Shown here: in pieces, positions 25,230 to 38,074 of the stretch
Layout of the letters: each line of letters opens with the position of its first letter
How positions within the stretch are numbered: the first letter of the stretch is position 1
From: Cryptomeria japonica
Lineage: Eukaryota > Streptophyta > Pinopsida > Cupressales > Cupressaceae
DNA length: 64,000 nt
NCBI RefSeq assembly: GCF_030272615.1
Contig: NC_081415.1
Location: 377,035,392-377,099,391, forward strand
Direction: 5' to 3'
Made by a program: the position numbers and the translations under genes
Notes under the pieces: model-generated
Databases searched by the model: none
What the model was told of the DNA's origin: nothing
What the model saw: the letters and a program-made list of their open reading frames with translations, nothing else

Positions 25230-27487
25230 CAATTATCTTATTAATGTGTGTTCAACCCAACCCAATTAATTTAATTTAATTTTATCACTTGATTAACCAA
25301 CTCTCAATGAGATTCCTTGGTAGCCACTTGAGGGCCCTAACACCCACTTGAGAGCCACTCTCCCTAATATTCTCTTATAACCTAGGGTACAATATGAGGA
25401 TCAAAACAATATCATGACATTCATGGTTCACATAATGAATCATCACAACCACATCTCATTAGAAAAGACCTCATAAATAGAAATAGGAGTTCCATAAAAA
25501 ACCAATCAACAAAGGTTAAATCATGAATCAACAACATATACATAGCCAAAAATTGGGCCTATAAACACAAATCCAACTCCAAAAATCCATACATGATAAC
25601 ATGAAACATCATAGAATCATAAAATATTGGTTCCATAGCATAATATGAGCCATACCATCACTTTTGTTCCATAAATCTTTCCTTGAACCAAATGCTCTCA
25701 AAGCATCTTCATAAATGCAGAATCAAAGAATGAACATATGCAACTAAAAAGAGACACATGAGACCATACAAAAGAATCATGTAGCCTCTAGAAATATGCA
25801 ACAAAGAGTTAAAGACCCCTAAACAAGCCTTTGATTTGACCTACACTGACACAAACTTCAAAAAACAAGCCAAGAGTGAAAAACTATGAAGTAGCGCATG
25901 TGTCCCATGAATTAGCACATTTGACACTTCTAGGATTTTTGTTACTTCTTTTAGTGCTTTCGCTAATTCTCTTAGCATTTTTGTAACTTCTTCTGGCACA
26001 TACACAACACACTCTAAGGAATACACTAATTATTATAACACATATGAGAATTATTGGAGTTGAGTAAAAATCAACTCTACAGCCCCCAAAGATCACCTGC
26101 ATGCAAAACTGTCACAAAAGGAGAGAAGCAAAAAAGCTACGGAGACCAGAATTCAGAGATCCAAAAAAGAGGAGTCATATTGATTGTGCAACAAGAATGC
26201 AATTCAATAATTATAGTTGCTATTAAAATACAAAGAGAGAATCCTTATAAGAGGATACTTGAAACCCTAAAGGAGAAAACCCTAAAGAATTATAAGATTC
26301 CTAAGTTTAGCTTAAGCATGGACTATAATAGACTAATAATTAAATAAATAATTATTAGCTAATAAAAGATAACTCCAACAAGAATTATTTTAATGCATAT
26401 GTTTTCTTGTTCTAGAACATATAAGATGGAGACTAGAACACGACACAAGAACAACTTAAAACTCTCTAACAAACTCTAAAATGACTCTAAACACATAATC
26501 CAAAACCTACCCATTTAAGAGGATGATGTTTTCTACCCAAAATTATAATTTGATAATCATAAAATCAAAAATTAAATCCACAAGACATCCAACATAAAAA
26601 ATAGCTTCTAAAAGAAGTGAAATAGAAGCACTCTAATCATCTAATCAACAAAACACAAACCAAGACCGAAAAATTTGCTAGAGATATAAAACACATCATT
26701 TATTCATACAACAAAGAAATTTTTTATTTTTTTTAGCAGAATACATAAATATTAGAAGGCCAAGAAGACCACCAACCTGGACAAGGAAGATTTGACAATA
26801 AGTTGAAAGAAAGAGGATCCCATACAATCAATCTAGACACTTCAATCAATCCACAACCTGTTCAAGCTTCTGCAACGTATGCACAGTAACAATGAAAAAT
26901 TTGAGAAGCACTCCAAAATCACTCCCAAGATAGCACAGGAAAACTCCTTCAAAATCCAAGTTCAAGATTCTCTCTTCGATAAATAAATCCAAGCTCTGAA
27001 AAAGCCCTATAACATTTTGAATTTTCAGCCCTTTTTTGGTATAAACCACCCCAGAATCACCAAAAAAACCATCCTTTCCTCTCGAATGAGAACTCAATTA
27101 GCAACTTCCCATTTGAACACCCAATGAACCCAATCCACAAATCCAAAGAAAAGATAATAATATCAATTATTAATTACAACCCCCAAATAATCATAAAATG
27201 TAAATAAATAATTAATCCGCATATAAACATAAATACTTGAATAACATAATCCACAAAAAAATAATAATATTATATTATAAGATTCACAATATATATACAT
27301 ATATCACATATAATTACCCTCACATAGGGATATTCATATAATATATTTATTAATCACCACAACCTTAAAACATTTAAATGAATAATTATGTTAAATACAT
27401 CATACCCAACCACATGAAACCTACAAGATGACTTAAGCTTAAACACTGTAACTGACAAGATATCGACTAGGTTTAAAGAGTGATAAG
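25230..27487. other. Spacer between the two Copia elements
   Basis: AT-rich DNA with no recognised gene. A degenerate motif (ttttngtnacttcttntngngc) recurs around 25,930-26,010. Open frames of up to 97 codons have no recognisable features. Confidence 0.4.
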
Positions 27488-28833
27488 TGTTGGATATTGT
27501 TGAGAAGTTTGCTGAAATGATGTGTTGTCATTGATGTCGACATACTCGTCTATGTGTTCCAGTGTTGCAGTCAGATTAAATGAGTTGGTTTGGCCAGTGT
27601 ATTGTAGATGAGTTGTTGTGGATCAATGGGTTTTTAGATAAGTATCTCTAGTTGATTCAACTAAAGTTTTAGAGGTCTGCATGATGATTTGATTGAGTTA
27701 TTAGATCTGGTATTGTGGTTGGTTTATTGGTTATTCAGTGTTGATCATTGTTTTGGATTTTTCTTTGCATTGCTCCATGTTGCAATATCTTGATTTGTAG
27801 ATTTAATAGAGTGTTTGGGATGTTCATATATGTCCTCAATTCAGATGGTTCATGATTTAGAGGTCCGCAAGTGAATCTTTCAGTTTGGTATAATGATGAT
27901 GAAGATTATAGTAAGTGGTGATGTTGTTGTTGTTGTTGTTGTTGTGGTAATTGATGATGCTTGTGGATGTTTATAGATCATTTTCTATCTGTGTTGATGG
28001 TTTGCATTGATTGTTGTGCGGGTTAATGATGGTTTCTCTGGTATGTTTGTGTTATGCAATGTTCTTGGCTGACCGAATGATTGTAGCATGTTGTGGATGT
28101 TTGAAGCATAATTTGTGGAGGTGTTTCTTGTTCGAGGTGTTGGTTTAGGTCCATACTATGTCTTAGCCGACATTATTTTGGTCTGCATGTTATGTTGTAG
28201 TGTGTATGGTTATAGATTTGTAATTTGTGATGAGTGTTGAGCCAACCTTGAAATATAGGTTGATGATTTGTATAAATATATGTAATAATAATTTGAGAGA
28301 TCTATCTGTGTGGTATCTGCGAGTGTATCTAAATGTGTGTGATCATATAAGTGTGCAAACAAGTGTTTTGATCTTTTGAGAGTGTGAAGAAGTGTGGTAG
28401 AGAAGATCTGATTGTGTGCTTAACTGGAACTATAACCAGGCATGAGAAGATGCTATTCTATCAGTTCATGATTCTCTGGATGTAATCCAAATGTTTTTGT
28501 AAGACAACGAGTCTTCCTCAGGGTTGTAGCCCTTCTTGTTATGTGTTTTCATCATTGAGCTCTACGTAGTGTGCCTGAATGCATGTGCATTCCCCATTAT
28601 AATATTTCGTATGCTCCTAACAAGGTATCATCTCATTGTAGGTAGCTTCCCACCGTGGTTTTTCCCTTAACCGGGTTTTCCATGTCAAAAATATTGGTGT
28701 TATGTGTGTTATTGATGTGGTGTTGATTTATGATTTCATTGTTAATAATCAAATCTGAAATTGTGTTTGAACTAAGTAGAGTTTGTGAGAAAACTGATTC
28801 ACCCCCTTTCAGTTTGTTGCATTGTTTCCAACA
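27488..28833 (+). repeat. 5' LTR of Copia 2
   Basis: Starts tgttggatattg and ends gtttccaaca immediately before attggtatcagagc. Contains a short (TTG)n run at about 27,920-27,945. Confidence 0.92.
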
Positions 28834-28835
28834 AT

Positions 28836-28847
28836 TGGTATCAGAGC
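28836..28847 (+). promoter_or_regulatory. Primer-binding site of Copia 2
   Basis: tggtatcagagc, the standard plant retrotransposon site for initiator-methionine tRNA. Confidence 0.92.
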
Positions 28848-28889
28848 TAGATCCTCTAAAAGAAGCTTGACCACTTGAGGTGATCCGGG

Positions 28890-31800
28890 ATGACAACCTA
28901 TGCTTACAAGAAGGATAGTCCAAGATTTGATGGAATGAATTACACTTTTGGAAAAACTGAATGGAATGTGACTTGAGATGCATCGGTAAAGATTACGAGA
29001 AGATTGCTAAGAATGTGCCTAATGTTCCTCCGAATGGTCCTATAACTTTGGAAGAGATAAAGGAAGTTGAATTCAATATTAAATCTAAGGAAGCATTGTT
29101 GAGTGCCTTGACTAATCCTAAGATTACTAATGTGGGGTTTGCAGACTACTCATGAGATCTAGAAGAAGTTGGGGACTTTGTATGAAGGTGACAACCTTGT
29201 GAAAGTTGCAGATTTTAAAGGGAAATGATGAGATGTTGAAGATGGGTGAAGACAAGAATATTACATCCTTTATGCAGAAAGTGTTGAATATCAAATGTGT
29301 CGGTGGAGTATTGAAAGAATTAGAGATTGTAGCTAAAGTGCTGAGATCCTTGCCTCCTTCTTACAAGCACAAGGCTGCTGCTACTGAGGAGATCCAAATG
29401 GTAAAAAATGTAACTAGAAACATGCTGATTGGAAAGCTTGTTGCCTTTGAGTTGAGAGAATTTGGCGAATCTCTTCATAAGACTAAATCTACATTCAAAG
29501 CTACTATTTGTGGGAAGTAGAAATATGATCTGGGAGAAAGTTATACAAGGGTGTCCAGATATGAGAAGGAGATGAGAGAGCTTGAAGAAGAAGAAAGAGA
29601 GCTTGAGGATATTGAAGACCTGATTGCCAAAATATTTTCGAAAGGAGCTGATAAGTATGAAGGGAAGTTGCCTCTTAAATGTTTTCCTTGCAATAAGATA
29701 GGACATTTTGCCTCAAGGTGTGCAAAAAGAGTTCCTAAGTCCAAGCCATATAAGCCTAAATATCAGAAGAAATGTTATTATGCTACTAATGAAGGTGTGA
29801 CAGATGATGAATCTGATAAAATAAATTTAGGAGATGAATGCGTGTTTATTGCTATCAAGGAAGATGATCCTGTGACTGTCAATTCTACTAGATACATCAA
29901 TGAGGAGAAAGCTTTGGCTACTAAAGTTGAAGAGAAAGATGAATGGGTTATTGACAGTGGCTACTCTCATCATATGATAGGTGATAAGAGTATGTTTATG
30001 AGTATGGAAAAGTATGACTATGGTGTAGTAAGATTTGGTGATGAAAAAACTAGTATAATCCATGGTAGAGGTTGCATTTCTCTTGATGGTAAGCATAATA
30101 CTAATGATGTCTTGTATGTTGAAGGTCTAAAGCATAATATTTTGAGTGTATGGTTCACACGGGATATGATTTGCAATTCAAGAATGGAAAATGTAAGATC
30201 TTGAGTGGTTTCGGAATTGAGATTGCATCGGGTACAAAAACTAAAGGTAATATCTGTCACTTGAATGCTGGTGGTAAAAGTTGTTTGATTGCTCATATTG
30301 ATAAAAGTTGGTTATGGTATAAAAGGATATGTCATTTAAATTTCGATTGCATGGTTAAGATAAGTTTTACTCAATTAGTGAAAGATCTGCTCCCAAGTTG
30401 GTAAAGCCTACTAATCCGATATGCAAGGAATGTCAATTAGGGGAGCAGGAAAGAGTTACTTTCAAAAGCAAACAATATAGTTGTAATGGAATATTGGATC
30501 TTGAGCATATTGATTTGTGTGGTCCTTTTAGAGAAAGAATCTTTTAGGGTGACATGTATTTCATGTTGCTGATTGATGACTATACAAGGACGATGTGGGT
30601 TACTTTCATAAGGGAGAAGTATGAAGCCTTGCAGAAGTTCAAGAATATTTTTAGATCCATGGTTAGGGCTGAGACTGGACTAAAGCTGAGGTGTTTGAGA
30701 TCTAACAGAGATGGTAAATTCACTTCCGATGAGTTTAATATATTTTGTGAAGAGCATAGGGTGAAGAGATAGTTATCTGCTCCGTGGAACCCTCAACAGA
30801 ATGGTGTTGTGGAGAGGAAGAATAAAAAAATTCAAGAAGCTGCTAGAACCGTGATGATTGAAAAAAATGTTCCACATATCTATTGGAGAGAAGCTGTGAG
30901 TACTGTTGTATACACTTTTAATCAAATGTATATCAAAGGTGATACCAATAAGACTCCTTATGAGTTGTGGTTTGGTCATGTTCCTATAGTTAGATATTTC
31001 AAATATTTTGGTAGTAAATGCTATATTAGAAGAGATGAAGATCTAGGGAAGTTTGATGATAGATGTGATGAAGGAATTTTTATTGGTTATTCTACTAAGA
31101 GTAAGGCCTATCGGTGTTATAATAAGAGATTGAGAAAGATACTTGAAAGTTCTAATGTGAAGGTTGATGAAGGTAATAAGTATCAGCCCAGATGCTCTGG
31201 ATATGATTTAGATGATTAGGGTGTCAGTTCAGGTAAAGGAAATCAAGTGCAAACCAAGAATACAATTCAAATTGTTCTGGAAAAGCCTAAAAATGAAGGA
31301 GAAGGTACAAGTGATAGTGCAGAAGAAAGAGCTCAAGAGTCCAGAAATCAAGAAAATACTAAGACTCCCAGGTATGTAAGATTGAATCATTCAGAGAATC
31401 AGATCATAGGTGATAAGAATAAAGGTATTATGACTAGGAGAAGAATTGTTGAATAGTATTGCTTTATTTCTAAGATTGAACCTAAAGATGTTAGTGAATC
31501 TTGCAAAGATGAAAATTGGGTTAAAGCAATGGAAGAAGAATTGAACCAGATTGAAAAGAATTATACATGGATTCTTGCTCCTAGACCTAAAGATAATAAT
31601 ACAATTGGAACTAAATGGGTCTTCCAAAATAAATTGGATGAAAAAGTTGAAGATGTTAGGAATAAAGCAAGACTTGTTTGTAAGGGTTATTTTGAGATGG
31701 AAGGAAATATTTTGAGGAGACTTTTGCTTTGGTATCTACAATTGAAGTTGTTAGATTATTTCTTGATTATGTTGCTTACAAAGACTTTAAAGTTTATCAG

Positions 31801-33008
31801 ATGGATTTCAAGTTAGCCTTTCTTAATGGTGAGTTGGAAGAGGAAGTTTATATTGAGGAACTAGATGGATTTCAGTTAACAGATAAAGGAGATATGGTTT
31901 GCAGGTTGAAGAAAGAACTGTATGGATTGATGCAAGCCCCAAGAGATTGGTATGCCAAATTGGATAAGTATTTGATGAAGCTTGAATTCAATAAAGGTAC
32001 TATTGATAGTAATTTGTACTTCAAGATTGATCATGATAACATATTAATTGTTGAGGTTTTTGTTGATGATATTATTTTTGGTGGAAATGATGGTTTGCGA
32101 AAGAAGTTTATTGTTGATATGCAGAATGAGTTTGAAAAATCTATTATTGGTGAAATTAAATTCTTTTTGGGATTGCAAATTATTCAATTGGATAAGGCAT
32201 TTTTATATCACAGTCCAAGTATGTAAAGGAATTGTTGAAGAAGTTTGGTTTAGATGATTCAAATCCAGTTGGTACTCCTATGGTGACCAGATGTAAGTTG
32301 ACAATGGATGATGATTCTCTAAAAGAAAATCAGACTAGATACAGATCTATGATTAGTGGATTTTTGTATTTGACTCAGACTAGACCGGATATTATGAATG
32401 TTGTTTGTCTTGTTGCTAGATTTCAAGCTGATCCTAAGGAATCTCATGTTGTTGCTGTGAAAAGAATTTTTAGATATTTTAAAGGGACAATTGATTTTGG
32501 TTTGTGGTATCCTAAAGATGATGATTTTACTTTGAGTGCTTTTACTGATGCTGATGGGGAAAGTGATGTTGATGATAGAAAGAGTACTAGTGGTGGTCAA
32601 TTTTTCTTGGGTAAGAAGTTGGTTTCATGGATGAGTAAGAAGAAGAATGCAATTTATCTATCTACTACAGAAGTTGAATACATTGTTGCTAGTAGCAATT
32701 TTACTCGGGTGATATGCATGAAGTAGATGTTGAAGGATATCAAAGTTGTCTTTGATGAGCCTACTGCTATATACTATGATAATTCTAGTGCTATCAGCAT
32801 TTATAAGATTGTGATGCTGCATTCAAAGACATCATATATCAATCAAATTTAATTTCTTGAGAGAGAAGGTGAATGAAAAGTAAGTCAAATTGGAGTATGT
32901 ATATACAAAGGAACATATTGCAGATATCTTCATGAAGCCTTTGCCTAAGGATACTTTTGAGTATGTCAAAGAGAAGCTAGAGGTGATTGCCCCTCTTAAT
33001 GAGAACTA
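28890..33008 (+). pseudogene. Copia gag-pol, broken
   Basis: The start at 28,890 matches Copia 1. Gag (28,890-29,640) is broken by a frameshift within the first 30 codons. A zinc knuckle CFPCNKIGHFASRC is near 29,680 and the protease motif DSGYSHHM near 29,955. The integrase core carries LLIDDYTRTMW (30,565) and NGVVERKNK (about 30,800), but the second catalytic segment reads SNRDGKF where Copia 1 keeps an Asp. RT has FKLAFLNGELEEEVY (31,808) and an intact FVDDIIFGG box (32,060). RNase H has TDADGESD (about 32,545) and a degraded YYDNSSAI segment (32,772), and the last codons before the TAA at 33,008 match Copia 1. Multiple stops make it non-functional. Confidence 0.9.
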
Positions 33009-33381
33009 AGATGCATGTATTTGAATCAGTCCGGTGGACTTCACAAAGATATCTTGTGATTCGAATTGATGAGTGATGGCTTCTACTCAGGGGGAGTACT
33101 CAGTGTTGTGGTTCAGATGTTCATTTTTTATGTGCATATTTGTGAGTTAGTTTTAAGGAGGAGAGAATCATGTTTTGCATATGTGTCTTTTGCATTGATG
33201 TCAAAGGGGGAGAGAGTCATGTAAAAAACAATGGGGGAGAGAGAACTTGTGTTGAGCTATGTGCATGATCTCAGGGGGAGATTGTTGAGAGTTGTTGGTA
33301 TGATTGTTGGTAGTTGAATTCTTTCTTTGCATTGATTATTTTTCACATTCATATGTTGCCATTAGTGCCAAAGGGGGAGAT
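33009..33381 (+). other. Copia 2 3' untranslated region and polypurine tract
   Basis: Contains three purine-rich aaagggggaga-type tracts (about 33,205, 33,272 and 33,370). The last abuts the 3' LTR; the others may be older or auxiliary tracts. Confidence 0.75.
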
Positions 33382-34729
33382 TATTGGATATTGCTAAGAA
33401 GTTTACTGAAATTATGTGTTGTCATTGATGTCAACATACTCCTCTCTAGTTGGTTTGGCCAGTGTTGTAGATGAGTTGTTGCAGATTAAAGGGTTTTGAG
33501 ATAAGTATCTCTAGTTGATTTAGCTAAAGTTTCAGAGGTCTGCATGATGATTTGATCGAGTTATGAGATCTGGTATTGCGGTTAGTTTTTTAGTTGTTTA
33601 GTGTTGATCAGTGTTGATCAGTGTTCTAGATTTTGCTCCACTTTGCTCCTCATTGCAATATCTTGGTTTCCAGATTTGGTAGAGTGTTTGGGATGTTCAT
33701 ACGTGTTCTCAATTTAGATGGTTTGTGATTTGGAGGTCCGCAAGTGAATCTTTAAGTTTGATAATCAGTATAATTAGTGTTCTTGAGATTCAGTATAATG
33801 ATGATAAATATTCTAGTAAGTGGTGATGTTGCGGTTGTTGTTGTGATAATTCATGATGCTTGTGGATGTTTCTAGATCGTGTTCTATCTATGTTGATGGT
33901 TTGTATTGATCATTGTGCATGTTACTAATGATTTCTCTGGTATGTTTGTGTTATGCGATGTTCTTGGCTGATCTGATGATTGCAATGTGTTGCGGATGTG
34001 CGAGGCATAATTTGTGGAGGTGTTTTCTTGTTCGAGGTATTGGTTTAGGTCCATACTATGTCTTAGCCGACATTATTTTGTTCTGCATGTTATGTTGTAG
34101 CGTGTATGGTTATATCTTTGTAATTTATGATGAGTGTTGAGCCAACCTTGAAATATAGGTTGATTATTTGTATAAATATATGTAATAATTATGTGAGATG
34201 TATTTGTATGGTATTTGCGAGTGTATCCGAATGTGTGTGATCAAATAAGTGTGCAAACAAGTTCTTTGATATTTCGGGAGTGTAAAGAAGTGTGGCAAAG
34301 TAGACCAGACTGTGTGCTTAATTGGAACTATAACCAGGCATGAGAGGATGTTATTCTATCAGTTCATGATCGTCTAAATGTAATTCAAATATTTTTGTAA
34401 CATAGTGAGTCTTCCTTAGGGTTGTAGCCCTTCTTGTTATGTGTTTTGATCCGTGAGCACTAGGCAGTGTGCTTGAATGCATGTGCATTCCCCATTGTAA
34501 TATTTCATATACTCCTAACAAGGCATCATCTCATTGTGAGTAGGTTCCCACCATGGTTTTCCCTTAGCCAGGTTTTCCACATCAAAAATCTTGGTGTTAT
34601 GTGTGTTATTGATGTGGTGTTGATTTATGATTTCATTGTTAATATTTAGATATGAAATTGTGTTTGAATTAAGTAGAGTTTGTGAGCAATTGATTCACCC
34701 TTGCTCAGTTTGTTGCATTAGTGCCAAGA
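33382..34729 (+). repeat. 3' LTR of Copia 2
   Basis: Begins tattggatattg, with the expected TG terminus mutated to TA, and ends gtgccaaga. Clearly homologous to the 5' LTR with many substitutions, so the insertion is old. Confidence 0.9.
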
Positions 34730-35164
34730 ATAATACCTTATGTCAGCTTCGATTAACTATCATTGAGATTAGAGGTATGCTTAGACCAGTGAAATTAGGT
34801 GGAGTCAATGCCTAGTATCCGCATCCTACATATCACCAAATGTCTGTACATAACATATATAATCATAAGGCAACAAAAAGGTGAAAGAGAATTGTAACAT
34901 CACACCCCACTCATATATGATTGATATGACATCATCCCTTTCACAAGAACAATAGTAATGCATCATAGCATAGGCATAACACAATCAATAACATCAACAT
35001 CATCCACATATAGTGTAGACACTAGATTAGTGCTAGCACAAGATAAATCATCATAAGCAATAAACATGAACCACATCTCCTAAATAGTGAATAATCATGA
35101 AGCTAATTATAACCCTAATATCAGTAATTAATGTAGAGTATAGAATCAATATCATCATAGTATT
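34730..35164. other. Unassigned AT-rich DNA
   Basis: Nothing recognised between Copia 2 and the presumed start of LTR fragment A. Confidence 0.35.
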
Positions 35165-35519
35165 TGTTAGCACCTTATAAAATTAAAGGACATTTTTGAA
35201 ATCTAAATGTTTACCCAATACTGTCCATATCAAATCCATAGTTTTCCTCTTACTTCTTGAGAACCAGTTACAATGTAACCTCTACCTAATGAAAAAAATT
35301 ATAATTCAATATGCTCTCTAGCCCTAGGATGATCTGGATCAAGCCAAACAAGCCATAGAAAGATGATCACAAATAGAGAAGAAGAATGAATGGTATTAAG
35401 TCTTCATAGTAATAAGATCAAATACTCCTAATAATGTTTCACCAAAACCACATGTAAGTCTTAATGAAAAAGAAAGATCATATCAACATGATAATTGAGA
35501 TTGATAAGATATGAATTAT

Positions 35520-36090
35520 GTCTCACCAAAGAGGAGTATTACAATAAAAACTCATTTGTCAGTAGGATGCACTATATGTTTCATTGAAATGAAAACATCG
35601 GTGAGACACCAAAAATCTACCACAACCTTGGGAGGTCTTGTCGAAAAGGAAAGTCGTGTCAAAAAGGAGACAATTGGAAAAAACAATACATGTCTTGATG
35701 AAAACAAACTTCGACATAATACTGAAGATCCGTTAAAATAAAAAGAGGGTCTCGATGAAAAGGGATGTTACACCAAAAAGCATGAAGTGGGTCCCATGGA
35801 GACATATTCCAAGCGGTCATCAAAGAAGGATATAGTTTATCATTCCAAAAGTATAAATATCAGTGAAATATGTTATCTATCTAATCAAAATAGGGTTTTG
35901 GTGTAATAGTGGGGATCTAATAAAAATAAAAGAAGTCTTGCCAAAAGGTAATGTCTTATAGAAATCTTGGATATTGGAGGAACATGTAAAACTTACACCG
36001 AAGAGTTGGATTTCAATGTAACTGCAAATGTCGAACAAAAGTAAGGAAATTTTTATTGAAAGGGCATCTTACACCAAAAACATGGATGCC
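35520..36090 (+). repeat. Degenerate motif array in LTR fragment A
   Basis: Dispersed variants of gtcgaaaagg, cttgatgaaaa, ctcgatgaaaag and acaccaaaaa, spaced a few tens of bases apart. It lies where LTR C has its CATCGA array and is probably a CG-depleted version of the same thing. Confidence 0.5.
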
Positions 36091-36420
36091 AACAAGAGAA
36101 TATGTTAGGTATTCCCGATAAATAAATATTAATGTCGTACCAACTTGATGTCACGTCTGCACGAGTTTTTAACTTTTAGCAATAAATGACAATTTTGTAA
36201 CTATTCTAAAATGACAAAAACTTCCTTCTTCGAATTTAAAGGTCAAGTCTATGTATGAATGATCCCTGCAAGAGACTTTGAAGGCTACCAAGGAAAGAGT
36301 GGAGGATAGTCAAGGATCAAACAAGGACAGTGATTCAGGATTAATCCCATAATTCCAAGTAAGTGCTAAATTCAAAGATGCATTTCTTCTTATTTGATTG
36401 TTTTCTTTCTTTTGGAAACA

Positions 36421-38070
36421 ATGGAGGGCAAGAAAACAAAAAGAAAAGGCAACAAAAGTAGAGACCCAACAAGGAATAAAATCAAAAAAGAAAAAGAAAG
36501 AAGGACAACACTTGAATCAGGATTTGATTGACCAATTCCAAGAGTCAGGCCCAAAATCCAAAAGATAAACCCAATTGAAAACCAACATGGAGAAATTAGG
36601 AGACAGGTTTGAAGACCTAGAGGATATATGGACACCTATAAGAGGATATGAATTGTTCTTGTATCATTACAGGAAGAGAAACATAGAGGAACCAATATCC
36701 AACCCGTGGACATATAATAGAGGGAAATTGGTGGTCCCTAATATCTTTATGAGTGTTGATTTGATAATCTTATTGGCTAAAAATTATAAACCATAGACTA
36801 AGACAATTTATGTTGCTGTCAAGGAGCCATTGTTTCCTGTAACTAGGGACTATATTTCTAGGGTATTTGACTTTGACCTAACCCTTGATGAACCAATTGA
36901 TGTAACCCTTCTAGCTAATGAATATACTAGACTTGAAGAAGCATCCAATAGGTGGAGGTTTCCAGCCCATGGGCCCATAGATGGTAACAACCTCAGAGTG
37001 TTTGATAATGAAAAGCTACCTTTTGATGTGGAGCTATTTGAAGAGTATTTTAGATACACTTATTACTTTGTCTGTCAGATTCTAGGTATGAAAGCAAATT
37101 CACTCATGAATGTGGTGTCCATGATATTGACTACAGATGTTCAAACACATGATGCTCGATCATTCGACTATATTTCATAGATAGTGGATCACATAAATCA
37201 TGGCTTGGAAAAGATAAAGAATGACCCTAGTGAGATTCATTTTAGACACTATTCTGTGTTGATGCATATGGTTTTATATGTTGGAAAAGGAATGAATTTG
37301 TGGACTGATAACCTCAAAGTCATGTAATATGATAAAAAAGGCTTGAGCAAGCCTATGCAGATGTGGACTCCCATATGGGATAGCAGATACCCATGGTCTT
37401 AGTATTTGTACTTTGAGGAGTATTTTGTTAAACCCTCGTGTCATCTGTTGGGTCATCGATGTAATTACACACTTACACCGGAGATTCAAAAGTTCCTCAG
37501 ACCAAAGGAGTGTGATGAAAGGATGATAATGGATCATAATTAGGGAGATTGGTATGCCTTCAAAGACTATACTAAGATAAGGGTCTATGGATTCAAAGGT
37601 GCCCCTCTTTTGATTCCCAAAACAATGTCAAATAGGATTACATATTTAGAAATTGTAAGGCAGATAACTTCCTCCAATTCTATGCATTTAGGAAAACATG
37701 GAAAACAATCTTTCATGTTTGGGTCATTATGCTTTGGAGAATTTATAGTGTTTTCTACTAAAGGATAAAAACTCATTGAGCCTAAGTTAACCCGCTACAG
37801 TTTGTTGTAAGGTGATCCTTGACAAGGTTTTGATCTTGGAGGTTTAATAAGTTAGGCTAAGCAATCAAAAAAGTTGGGATCTTATGAGCATGTGCCACTA
37901 GAACAAGATGATATTATTTGTAATTTGGATGAATTGCAAGCCCTTTGGATTATAAGAAACTAGAAGCATGTGATAAGATCACAGGGGCAGAGGAGTGGAG
38001 AAAAAACAATAACATTTCTAGTTTCGTTGATTTCTCTAATGTTCAAGATCCCATTGATAGGATGAATGAA
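36421..38070 (+). pseudogene. LTR-embedded ORF, copy A (unknown protein, truncated)
   Basis: The ATG at 36,421 opens a Lys/Arg-rich N-terminus, followed after a frameshift by a LNQDLIDQ-like block shared with the other copies. Further blocks align with copy C: IRGYELFLYHY (36,630), GKLVVPNIF (36,720), a DFDL segment (36,866), RSFDYIS (37,155), HINHGLEKIKND (37,190) and a GDWY segment (37,540) whose preceding Trp codon is now TAG. It ends near 38,070 at about residue 440 of copy C. Several stops, frequently G-to-A changes, show it is dead. Function unknown. Confidence 0.7.
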
Positions 38071-38074
38071 AAAT

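Larger units (their letters stand above)
27488..34729 (+). mobile_element. Copia LTR retrotransposon 2, full length
   Basis: 5' LTR 27,488-28,833, PBS at 28,836, gag-pol relic 28,890-33,008, polypurine tract, 3' LTR 33,382-34,729. The flanks are ataag on the left and ataat on the right, a 4-of-5 match that is probably an aged target duplication. It is the same family as Copia 1 in the opposite orientation, so the pair forms a very large inverted repeat. Confidence 0.92.
35165..38070 (+). mobile_element. LTR fragment A with embedded ORF, 3'-truncated
   Basis: Tentative start at tgttagcacc (35,165), which resembles the terminus tgttagcaca of element X. It holds a degenerate gtcgaaaagg/gatgaaaa/caccaaaa motif stretch, then a broken ORF homologous to the one in solo LTR C. 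It stops abruptly near 38,070, where sequence of the opposite orientation (3' LTR of X) begins. It shares C's layout (motif stretch, then a splice-donor-like caagtaagt, then the ORF), so it is probably part of a solo or truncated LTR of a related family. Confidence 0.6.

Noticed and set aside
26054-26347. A 97-codon open frame in the spacer between Copia elements
   Set aside because: No recognisable feature, partner or conservation visible.
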